From contig VWYX01000877.1 in the NCBI GenBank assembly GCA_013396525.1, positions 186,001 through 250,000 on the forward strand: a DNA stretch of 64,000 nucleotides, read 5' to 3'. The notes beneath the pieces are model-generated. The model saw nothing but the letters and a program-made list of their open reading frames with translations, searched no databases and was not told the origin of the DNA. Position 1 is the stretch's first letter. Each line of letters starts with the position of its first letter. The DNA comes from Chaetorhynchus papuensis (lineage: Eukaryota > Chordata > Aves > Passeriformes > Rhipiduridae). Of the stretch, positions 54,241-64,000 are shown one piece after another. Made by a program: the position numbers and the translations under genes.

Positions 54241-54893
54241 GGTGTTGGTGAGTAAGGGAAGAGCAACTGACACACCTGGACTTGTGCAAAGCGTTTGACA
54301 CTGTTCTGCATAACATCCTTGTCTCTAAATCAGAGACACAGATTTGGTGGATGGATCACTTGGTGGGTAAGGAATTGGCTGGGCAGCCACACTCACAGTG
54401 TGACCCCACCTGGAGTATTGCACCCAGCCCTGGGGTCCCTGGCCTAAGGGGGATGTGGATCTGCTGAAGCAAGTCCAGAGGAGGCCATGAAAATGCTCAG
54501 AGGGCTGGAGCTCCTCTCCTGAGAAGACAGGGCAAGAGAGCTGGGGTTGCTCAGCCTGGAGAAGATGAGGCTCTGGGGAGATCTTATAGCACCTTAAAGG
54601 GGGCCTACAAAAAAGTTGGAGTGGGACTTCCACAAGGAGAGGATAAGGAATAATGGTCTTAAACTGAAAAACGGTAGGTTTAGATTAGATTCATTACTGT
54701 GAGGGTGGTGAGGCCTTGGCACAGGCTGCCCACAGAGACTGTGGATGCCCCATCCCTGGAAGTGTTCAAGGCCAGGGTGGATGGGGCACTGCGTAACCTG
54801 GTCTAGTGGGAGGTGTCTCTGCCCATGGCAGGGGAATTGAAATGAGATGATCTTCAAGGTCTTTTCTAACCCAAACCATTCTACCATCATTCT
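54241..54893 (+). mobile_element. CR1 LINE, 5'-truncated and internally deleted
   Basis: The best-preserved mobile element here. The left end encodes the CR1 reverse-transcriptase block DLCKAFDTV with HNILVSK (one frame, about 54272-54335) and continues to a KELAG block corresponding to RNWL. Near 54390-54400 the sequence jumps straight to the part encoding HLEYCTQPWGP, so the segment with the catalytic FADD box is deleted. After that it follows the CR1 C-terminal part and 3' region almost continuously (gcctggagaagatgaggctc, tggatgccccatccctggaa, ctgcccatggcaggg), with two further small deletions at about 54590 and 54685. It ends in the diagnostic terminus gatgatcttcaaggtctttt, ctaacccaaaccattctac and a degenerate short terminal repeat. 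No full frame remains, so it cannot move on its own. As usual for CR1 there is no poly-A tail and no obvious target duplication. Confidence 0.95.
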
Positions 54894-57800
54894 TCTTGTA
54901 AAACAATTTTATCAAGCAAATAACAGCCTATTATTTCCGTGACCAACTATACACTACTCACAATGAACGGGGCACAAAGCCAATGAAAGCAACAATCTGG
55001 AATCTTATTTCCCAAAATTGATCTATAAACAGTTAAACAACAAAGTTACAAAAAGCTGAATGTACAGAAAACTAGTGAAAACATTTCTTCAGCCACCTTA
55101 GTAAAAAGAGCATGAGGCAAGGAGGAATTAGTTCTGCCACCTCTCCCCACTCCCAGGGCAGGCCCTGCTGCCTCGGCTGAGGAGGGGCTTTTCCACAGCT
55201 GCCTCCGGTCTACCATTGCTCCCTAGATTGTGGGAGCTGCAGGCCTGCTGAGGAACATGCCATTTGTGCTGGAAAGCATCCTAAAGTTTTTGAAATCCCA
55301 GCTGCCACAGGCTGCTCTTGGGAAAACAGGATCCATAAAATCTTGGTGCAAAATTGTGTCACTGCAAAATAACACAAAAGGGGTTTGTGCCGTGGTAATC
55401 GGATCCCATCTACAGCATTCACTTTAAGACAAATAGGAAGTGATGAATGAGACTCAAATTCTTTTTGGTATGCACCAGCAGCCGAGATTTCATTAAGACC
55501 AGAGATATGATTAAGGAATGCAGTGGCCATGTTTTCTTTTCCCATGAGCTGTTTTGAGTGGTTCTCTCTACAGTATTTCTTTAGCAATGAACTTAGAGCT
55601 TTGTTTCCTGGGCAGTTGGATCACACAGACTAAGGTGAAGACAGAGGCCAGGTAAGGTGCAGAATCTTCTCTGTGAGCATCACCCAAGAGTGATATCCTG
55701 AGAGGGATATGACCACAACATCTCTCTTGGGCACTCTGCTCCACCTCATTGATATCCATTCCTAGAATAGTTATGCATTCTTGGCCTCACATCTTTTGGG
55801 ACTTCCGAAAAGCATGGAGAGTCTGTCAGCCTTTATCAACAGATTAAGGGCTCTGAGCAGTTCACAGGATTATGTCCTGTCAAATACAAGAGCCATTAGC
55901 TATAATTTCTGTTTCACTTCAATTCTTTAACATTGACACACACACAAACCCCGTTTTCAGGAGAGGAAACTGCAGGGTTCCCCTCACACTGGGAAATTGT
56001 GAGAGTCAACCTGCAGGAGGCAAAGAGCAGGCAATGAGAGACAATAAGCTCATGAGCTCCTCTGCTTCAAATAACACCTGAAAAGTCTTTGGGGATAAAG
56101 AAGGGGAAGCAGAAATAGGATGTTTCTGTTGATCTTGGAAGCCTTCCAACCTCAGCTTTTCAGCTGATTCAGATGCATCACAGGCTACTAGCTCCAGGGT
56201 TGAGCAGGGACAGAGATGCAGTGGCAAGCTGAGAGGCTCTTTAGCCCATCCTGTGCTCACCTGTCTGGCACAAGGAGAAACAGAGCAGAGCCACTGCCCC
56301 ACTGAGTCAGTGCAGGCTCCACCTCCAGGGATCCTGGCAAGCATCAGTGCAGCCAGTGAAGCTGAGGTCAGTGTGTCAGAAGTTAAACTGCAGCTGAGCC
56401 TCCAATATCCCATAGGAAACACAAGCAAATTTTCTAGCATTCTAGAGAGAAATACACATAGCTGTCTGCACCACAAAAGCCTCAGAGGATTACTTATCAC
56501 GAATCAACAAGTTCATCCCAGAGCCACAGTCAGAACAGCTTTGGGCTCAGTTGCAGCTCATTTTTGGCAAACATAAGCACTCATCCCTGTTTGAAAGACA
56601 TCCTCAGACACAGTGTCAGTGTCACATCAAAGGTTTTGGTTGAAGGGGGAGGATAGCAAAACTTTGATGAAGACTTTCCCAAGAGTGGAATGTAGTGTAG
56701 GAGGGATTTTTGCTCCTTAGTATTTTACACACAAGAGCAGCTCGAGTCCCTTGGGACTGTACAGTTTAAGCCATGGACTGTCACTGTATTATCAAGCCAG
56801 GCATACAGTCGCAGCAGCAAAAATGACACATACACAATCTGAAACTACAAACTCAAAATTCAGTTGACAACCAGACCTGGTGGAATACCATTTGATACTT
56901 TTAATTATATTATGCAGCAAATTTGACAGACTTAATAATGCCACTGTAATATATTATTTTATTGCCGAAAGAATCGTCTGTTGACGTGTTGTGCAAGTAT
57001 TTTTGAACCACGTAATAATATTAGACAAGACTAAAACAATTATTATAAATCTAATTATTCTAAAACCTGGAACATTAAAGGTCACCATGCCTGGCTCTTG
57101 GCAACTACATTTATTTACTTTCTGTTTCTGACAATTGACTGTCAGAAACACACTAAAGGTGCTCTGGCTTTCAGAAGTGTCCTGTCATGAGAAGTGAAAC
57201 GCTCATTCTCCATTAAGAGAAACATCCCAAAGACCATTAACAGTCCTTTATTGTTTAATACTAAAATCTCTTCTCCTAAAGGATGCTATTGGGCTACTTA
57301 TTCACTTATACAGCAATTTTATCAATTTTTTGTGGTATTCTACTACTCACATTATTGTTTTCTAAGACGCTTCCAAAGCAGAAGCTCCCTGTGGTCTTGG
57401 AGCATTTTTGTTAGCTCCTCAGGAAGCCAAAAATTTGGAGCTCTTGGTGTAGAAAATGAGATCCTATGCCCTATTTGATATGTGTTTATGTTCTATTGGA
57501 ATAAAGAGATGTGCTACAAGATAGTGAAATTCTGTTCATTAGCTTGTATTTATTATCAGACTGCAGCTGCAGCCTTTGGGCTGCCTGACATACTTAAAGT
57601 GTTTTCTAATATAATAAGTACTTTGGAGAAAAACAGTGTTAGCATTATGAAGCCAAATTCTAAGACAGTTACAAAAAAAGCTACTCTTATTTACTCAGTT
57701 AACTTGCTCACAGTTGAGATGACATTAAAAGCAGGATTTGGGCTGCATACTTAAATATATGTTAATACACAGAAAGAGATTGTAGTGCCAAGTTGTCGGA

Positions 57801-58922
57801 AATTGCATAGACTCCCACAAGTGAACCCACACCACACAACCCAATCTGTCATGTCAGGAAGACTTAACAGCACTGGTTCAACCCAATCCAGTTGGGATTA
57901 GCCTAACCCAGCAACCTCAGCAATGCCTACAGTTAAAGAGCCCTTTGCAGCTGGAATGCAGCACAGCCTGACCTGGAACTTTGAACAACTCCACCAGTGC
58001 TGTCCTTCTCCACTTCTACATTCATGCAAAAGGACCCAGCTCAGGCTCATTTTCAGCAATTAATTTAGAATTGTCCTCAACTCTCAGAGGTGTGAGATGC
58101 TTTTTTGTTGTGCAGAGTAGTCCGAGCAAATAGTGACAGTTCAAAATACAACTTCAGGAGAAATACTGTCTAGTGCTAAACTAATGTCACCACTGATTGC
58201 TACAGAAGAGCGGGTGAATCTAGTGGTTATTACAGGTATGTCAAACTTGTCACATCTGCGAATTCAATCCACCAAAAGGTAGAAAATGCCTGAAATTAGT
58301 TGATTCAGGAAGCAAGTTTACATGAAAGAAACAACAACAGGAATGATCACAGGGTTCCAAAGGACAGGAGATGGAAACACATGAGCACCACACCGAGCCA
58401 AGTGCAGGGAGAACACAGCCACAGCAACAGCTCATTGGCTGCAGTCTTTATTCACCAGCCACCAGAGGGAAGACATCAAGTGCTTTGACAAGGGATCCCA
58501 ACATTTTTGTGACAAGAAATTTAACTTTCACAAACAATGGGTGTCACCTTGCAAGACATGACTTTTCTATGATGACTCACAGTATCTTGTCATAGTTCCT
58601 GGTTTCTTCTTGACTCAGGTACCACTCATTTATCCAAAATCCTGTCTCACTCTACACCGTTCAGCTTATAAACTACCCCAGCTCTCTAACTCCTGCTTGT
58701 TCTCACTTATCCCTCACTCACAGTCTTCCTGACCATGTCCTTTTCTTCTAGTTCATCCCCCACACTCACTGGTTTCCATTTGCAGCCTCAACCTCACCTC
58801 ATCACAAGAAAACTTGCCCCATGATCCAGCCTCAGCTTTCTCATGCCTTGCACAACCCTTAAAGCCTGGTTGTCTTGCCCTTGTCCTGCAAGTTCTCCTC
58901 TTTTCCTATCATCTCAGCACCA

Positions 58923-58924
<2 letters not shown>
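54894..58924. other. Unique non-coding DNA, no gene seen
   Basis: Two consecutive minus-strand open frames, 55568-55759 and 55210-55587, and a 164-codon minus frame at 56006-56500, show no known domain. 56.88-57.18 kb is AT-rich but keeps several CpGs (attgccgaaagaatcgtctg, ttgacgtg, ccacgtaata), a possible conserved element. 58.6-58.9 kb is pyrimidine-rich. Confidence 0.5.

Positions 58925-58958
<34 letters not shown>
58925..58958 (+). repeat. (AT)17 microsatellite
   Basis: Seventeen uninterrupted AT units followed by gtgtat. All + frames translate it as alternating isoleucine and tyrosine; the 64-78-codon frames crossing it are therefore meaningless. Probably length-polymorphic. Confidence 0.97.
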
Positions 58959-58962
<4 letters not shown>

Positions 58963-61039
58963 ATCTCCTATCTGCTTGGTCCCACATCTGCACAGCCAGC
59001 AGAGGTGATCACAAGGAGAACACACAGAGCATCTGGATGCCCTGGGATGATGCTCAGGCCACCACTCAACCTTAGGTGAAGTCATCTACTTCTGCTGAGC
59101 AATTCTGAACCAAAATGTTTTGATACTTGGCTTTGATCAAATCCATCCTAGGTCAATGTCCTGAAGGAAAGCAAAAGCAATCCCTGATCCCAAAACCACC
59201 TCTGACTTGGAGTTCTCCTGGAAACACAAAAGCGTATCAGTAGAAGAGAAAGTAGGAAAATTCCTTTTACTGGAGTGAGTAAATATTAGGAAGGTATTTC
59301 AGCTGAAATATGATACAGACAAGGGACACTCTTCACCCTTCACCCACACATTATTAACTTGTAAAGAATAGATTTATGACAGAATTCAGAGATTTTCTCT
59401 CGGAGAGTCAGTTTTCAGAACAATTTCCTAAGTTGTTCCAAGATTCCCCAAGCTCTCCACATCCTGGAATGAAGAATTATAGGATGTACTTTCTCAAATG
59501 GTTTTGCCTAGAAATCAGACTTGATGCCCTTTTATTTTTCCATGATATTCAATGTATAGAAAATATGCAGCATGAAAATTTTTACCCTTACAAATAATTT
59601 AATAATCTACTTGTAAGGGAGAGCTACAATGAAGAGAGTTAAACAATCTCAAATACCACTCTTGCCATAGGTCTGACAAAAAGATACAGAAGAGAAAACT
59701 TCAAAAGCAAGAAAGAATAGAAACAGATACTAAAAAATCATCAATGCTTTCTGAGCAAGTCACAAACTTCCAGTAGCAGCCCCTAGTCCAGCCCAATAGT
59801 GCCAGGGGTGTGGTGCTGCTGTGCTAAAGCGTTTCCTGGATGCACACTATGGAAAGATGAAGACACACTGATCAAGAGGGGAACAAACCTAAAGGGTTTT
59901 TTGGCCCTAGGCCCAATAAATAATACTTCACTGTGGAATTCAGCATTAAGCAATGGGTCATAGCTGTCTCACTGCTTGGAAAGGGTCAGGTTCAAAAGAA
60001 AACCACTGGGTTTGTCCATTGCCTCTTTATGTCTGACAAATGGCTGAGTGTTTCCTGGAAATAGAGAAGTTGTGCCCAAATGTTTCGTATTGAAAGAGCA
60101 GAGAGACCTTGTAAGAACTAGCAGAAAGGTGAAAACCCCTGAGGCATGACCACAAAAAAAAAAATCTGAGAAGAAATCAGATATGCTTATATTAACATTG
60201 AACTCATTCAAAACAATTAATTAGTATTTCAGAGAGAAAACACTCATTAAAGATTTAGCTGCAGTGTAAGAACTCACAATAGGCATGTTACAAGACCTAA
60301 CCCCTCACTAGCAAAGAGCAGGTTTAATATTCCTGGTGTTTTTCAGACAAAATAAATGGGAACCAGATGTTATTTTCTTCCTTCCAGGAGGGAAAATAAC
60401 TAAAAATTGAGTACACTGTTGTGTTTGAAAAATTATTTTCTAATCAGAGATTTTTTGTTTTGCTTGTTCACATGAAAGCTATTCATACCTCTGTATTTGA
60501 AACACCTTCTATCTACTGTGCAATAATTAGTCCAAAACTTACTTTAGTCCCCTGCCTCCCACCCACACGTCATAATTTGTAGGGAAAAATCTTCTCAAAT
60601 ACTCAGTTTCATTTTTAAAATGTCTTATTCCTTTTAGGTTTTCCTGCCCATAAGCAGAAATTTGGACTGAGAAACTGATACATGTATGTGTGTACTATTT
60701 ATTATTACATTTCTTATCATTTAACCTAGTAAGGACCGGTCAGTCAAATCTCCACATACTGGTGTGCATAAAACTCCTTCGCACGTGTGGCTAACACTAA
60801 AATCCTCATTTTCAGTCCTCAAATGTAGGCAAGTGGTTGGTACAACAAAGTCAGCAAATGCTATCAGTGTAACAGTTTATTGAAGAGATCTAGATATTTC
60901 ATATAGAAATATTTTGTATTCTGAAATGAGGGAAGACATGCAAAAGCAGCAATAGTTCAGTCAACAGTGTACAAGAGAGAAGCCTGACTGCAAGGCTTCA
61001 TCCTTCCCCTACAATATCTCTGGCCACAAACACCCATGT
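58959..61039. other. Unique non-coding DNA, no gene seen; weak CR1-like trace
   Basis: At about 59470-59565 the order aagaattataggatg, aatcagacttgatgccctt, ccatgatattcaatg vaguely recalls a CR1 3' end (ggacttgatgaccttttgag, ttccaacc, attctatg), but the match is too poor to annotate separately. Other frames (59376-59597 plus, 59969-60211 minus) show no domain. Confidence 0.45.
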
Positions 61040-61260
61040 GCTCTCTGAGGGGCTCCTTGTTCCGCACATGTCTCAGGCCCTCCCGACTTCCACGTCCTTG
61101 TCTGCCCTGGGTGTGTCTGGCTGAGCCCGGGGGCTCTGCAAGGAGCAGCCCCGCTGCCTCCACAGCCCTCAGCCTGTCCTCTCCCCTCAGATCCGTGTGC
61201 TGCTCCCATTGCCGCATATGGGTGCAGAATAAAGCAAGCTTGCTGACACTTGTGTGTATG
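61040..61260 (+). other. GC/CpG-enriched patch with polyadenylation-type signal; possible LTR fragment
   Basis: A sharply bounded G+C-rich segment (61.04-61.21 kb, with CpGs in ccgcac, cccgac, cacgtc, gcccgggggc, cccgctgcc, atccgtg, gccgcat) inside AT-rich DNA. It ends with gggtgcagaataaagcaagc and a GT-rich stretch (ttgtgtgtatgtcactgtga), an arrangement typical of a polyadenylation site and of the R/U5 part of a retroviral LTR. No TG...CA ends, primer-binding site or internal retroviral sequence was recognised, so LTR origin is only an inference. Opposed open frames (60957-61340 minus, 61036-61269 plus) reflect the high GC. Confidence 0.3.
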
Positions 61261-64000
61261 TCACTGTGATGATAGCGTGGCAGGAAACTTATCACATTCA
61301 GAATGTACTTGTGAAAATCCCAATCTCTGCGTGCTGGCATTTATACATATAACATATCAAGGAAGCCAATTTAATTACCAGGGGAGGTCACAGTGCTCTG
61401 GGTACAGAGGCCCTTTGTCCATGCAGAGCTACACCACTTTTTGACTTTCTTTGCCTCAGATGTTACAGAACTGCAAGAGTCTGCTATCTCATCCCTGTCA
61501 CCACCATCTGGAGCCCTTTTCTTCTTTGCATCTTACTCAGGAGACCCTCTGGTATTTTTAGGAGTATCAATTTACTCTTTTCCAGAAAAATATCTATGGA
61601 AGTATGCCAAAGAAACACTCCACAAACCCAGTAGATGCATTATGTGAAGACACCTTGCAGTCATTAAATGCGGTGACTACTCTAAAGCCCATCACTTCCC
61701 ACTGCTTTTCACATCATCATGATTTTTTGACCTCTTAGTCTATACCCTTTAACAAGGATTTAAATACACTAAAAACAGCACAACACCCTCTGCCTGCAGT
61801 TTGCCTTAAATAAATCTTTTCCGACTTCCCACTGTAGTTTTCATTTTATTCTTTTACTCTCATTTACAATGACTCCTTGGCATCCTGTTTCCTAACAACA
61901 TGCTATTAGCACTTCTGGGTTGTAATCCCCTCTTTAGCTGCCTAACCCAACGTTAGCATTAGCATCAGCGTTATCGTGTTATCGTGTAACAGAGCTGCAT
62001 GAAAAATTACAACAGTTGTGCAGCAGTTACAGTGTAATTACTTAGTGCCACTCAACGTGAAGTGCTGCAGTAATAGGTTGCATAACCAATTAAACTTCTG
62101 AATTCTGCTCACATAAGAAGCCTCTGAAACAATGTCACCATAGAGGTTTCAAAATCCTGTCTGCAACTGGTTTGTGCCCATGGTGTTCGAAAGGGAGCCA
62201 AAACCTGAGGTTTGCTGGATTTTCCTACTACTCCCAATAGCAAGGAAAACACGCTGCTGTGGTCTTGTGAACTGCTACAGTTATTAGAATCCGTGTTAAT
62301 ATGGGAGAAGAGTGCTTGGGGGGAAAAAAACAGTGTTAGATGAGTAAATTTACACTCCTCAGGGGTGTTCTTCAGCCTTAGACAGAGAAATCATAAGGAA
62401 AAAAGTAAATTACTTTTTCCAGCAGACTTTTACAGTCATGTTACTGTTTATAAATACAAATTGTATGCAAATAAGAAATGAGTAGGCACACTGATGCCTA
62501 TTCATTTGACTTGTACAGTGTCTAGGCACATGTGGAGAACCACTGCAACGGGCTGCTTTCATAAACGGGACAGGGCTCTTTTCTGAATAACAATGTTTTC
62601 CATTTTCCTGGCATATATTTGTTAAGAAATACTGTGGAATAACTAAAATGTAGCATTAATTATAACACAAATGCAATAAAATTTTGTAACCAAATTTAGT
62701 TGGCTAAGATTTAGCTATTTTCTTTACAGCTTAAAGCTGGCTACCAACTTTGTAATTTGCCTATAAGATTCATATGCATCACTCATAAAACTTGAAAAAC
62801 AGTATTCTGAAAAACTTGAAAAATCCAAGGTTACAGTTACCTTTGGAATGGCAAGAACTCTTGTATATAAATTTGTCACTGTGCATGTCTCTGTATTTTG
62901 CTGCTAGAAGATATACATACATACAAAGAAAACAAGCTAGATATAAGTTTTAGAAGACAGATACAACTCAAAGTAACAGCAAGATTCTCAGGCCTCAGTT
63001 CCTTCTGAATTCTTAACCTCAGATTCCCAGTCAGCAACAGGAATGGAGAAAATAGTGGAGATTTTACTATCCATACCAAGTAGATGCCTGTGATCTTTGC
63101 TTTTAAATTAGCACTTGCCTGATGCAAATTTCTGCAGCATTTCCTGGGCAACTGTCAAAGGCTATGAATTACATTAATCAACTAAAAATGTGGTGGGTTG
63201 CTTTTATGAAGTTGATTTTTCCCTTTTGCTTAGATTGGATCAGCTTTCCATTGGTTACTTGGTGTAATTCATTTTTTGGTCTATAAAATTTTATAGAAGA
63301 CTATGATAATAAATCAATTGTTATCTCTAATTGATGCAATTCTGTGTTCAAGACAATAACGTTAGCTCATATTTTGAGAAAAAGGAAACCACAGTTGCTG
63401 CAATGCTATCCTATGGAAAACTTAATAAATTCTTACACACAGTCTCACAGATTGAAGCATGGCTGCTGTTACAGCTCTGTGATAAGAAGTTTGAGGCTGT
63501 TCCCTTATTTAACTTCTGTTCTCTCCTCCCTGGGAACAGATGAGAAAGACACTATTTTTCATTAAAATAAGGGAAAGAAGTATGAAACCCAGTATCCACC
63601 AAATAAGAATTAAATTATGCACCTGTGAAGAGCTGCTAAAGCCAGAGCACTTTGCAAAAGTGGCATCAGTATGAGACAGACACCACAGCAGTGCAAACAA
63701 GAGTAATGTCCAAGAAACAGCAAATCTGTATTTCACTATTCCTTGAAGAATCTCTTGCGCATTTTTGCCCATTGAAAAATTCACAGAACTACTAATACCT
63801 GTCATGGGATGACTATTTCAAACCTCCATCCTTCCTGGGTTTTCACTCCTGTTGCATGAAACATTTTCCACCAAGATACTCTTCCACATCAGTTTGGGTC
63901 TGTCCTAAAAATCAATCTCAGATAGTGCCAGCCATGTCTGAATTGAACACTGCCATGAAGAGACCAATTGTAAGAGTAAGTTAAAGTCAGAATTTTTTTT
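61261..64000. other. Unique non-coding DNA, no gene seen
   Basis: 61.65-62.88 kb has no open frame of 60 codons and is AT-rich. Within it, 61951-61990 contains short internal repetitions (ttagcattagca, then cgttatcgtgttatcgtgta) and 62.02-62.10 kb a run of TAAT/ATTA cores; an octamer atgcaaat lies at 62465-62472. The minus frames 62876-63151 and 63509-63805 and the plus frames near 63331-63565 have no domain. Nothing else recognised up to the right edge. Confidence 0.5.

Noticed and set aside
55210..55759. Two adjacent minus-strand frames that could be one broken gene
   Set aside because: The join would need a frame change and neither part resembles a known protein. No splice sites in a convincing arrangement.
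56006..56500. 164-codon minus-strand frame
   Set aside because: No recognisable domain. It lies opposite another long open frame (56253-56576) in mildly GC-rich DNA, which lengthens frames by chance.
59470..59565. Possible CR1 3' end
   Set aside because: Order of blocks is suggestive, but the key ttccaacc and attctatg parts are too degraded to distinguish from chance.
60595..60640. MIR-like string ctcagtttcatttttaaaatg
   Set aside because: Only one short block matches the MIR centre; flanking sequence does not follow the consensus.
6113..62472. Eight or more octamer motifs (atgcaaat or its complement) noticed by eye, for example at 6113, 25856, 30783, 35195, 38652, 44147 and 62465
   Set aside because: Roughly four would be expected by chance in 64 kb of AT-rich DNA on both strands; the excess is small, the sites are dispersed, and the count was made by eye.

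Overview
The window looks like non-coding nuclear DNA from a bird, probably a gene desert, a long intron or an intergenic stretch. The main evidence is one clear, 5'-truncated CR1 LINE of avian type (about 54.24-54.89 kb, + strand), three shorter or decayed CR1 3' ends, and very low interspersed-repeat density. There are no Alu, B1 or L1 elements. Several very old amniote-wide repeats are present (MIR-like SINEs and a decayed CR1/L2-clade reverse transcriptase). A crocodilian or turtle origin is not excluded, but their genomes normally carry more repeats than this.

No protein-coding gene is supported. Open frames are short (longest 194 codons), have low-complexity or compositionally odd translations, often face each other on opposite strands, and match no protein domain I recognise. 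The one exception is a relic, not a gene: minus strand about 40-560 keeps recognisable reverse-transcriptase blocks of a non-LTR retrotransposon. Short exons without homology would be invisible to this reading. I found no supported tRNA, rRNA or snRNA gene, CRISPR array, or prokaryotic or viral gene.

Layout. 0-0.56 kb: decayed LINE reverse transcriptase (minus). 0.56-10.2 kb: mostly unique AT-rich DNA with an AT-rich tract (1.33 kb), a 14-bp minisatellite (2.84 kb), a GA microsatellite (5.01 kb), a probable CR1 tail (5.26 kb) and a small CAA repeat (7.9 kb). 10.2-12.45 kb: a cluster of ancient SINE-like relics, including a convincing MIR-type element at 12.2-12.44 kb and a second partial copy of the same family at 10.4 kb. 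12.45-23.9 kb: unique DNA with one old CR1 tail (20.57 kb). 23.9-26.3 kb: the longest stretch with no open frame of 60 codons, AT-rich and repeat-free, a candidate conserved non-coding region. 26.3-43 kb: unique DNA with simple T/G-rich tracts and a small CpG-enriched patch (40.95-41.11 kb). 43-50.1 kb: a moderately GC-rich kilobase with a possible DNA-transposon relic, an A-rich/CAAAA tract, a CR1 tail (45.50 kb) and a tRNA-derived relic with two heads (49.89-50.02 kb). 50.1-64 kb: unique DNA, the clear CR1, an (AT)17 microsatellite (58.93 kb) and a CpG-enriched, possibly LTR-derived patch (61.04-61.26 kb).

I found no convincing new biological system. The observations most worth checking are the ancient repeat cluster at 10-12.5 kb, the double tRNA-like relic at 49.9 kb, the two isolated CpG-rich patches, and the repeat-free, ORF-poor 23.9-26.3 kb block.
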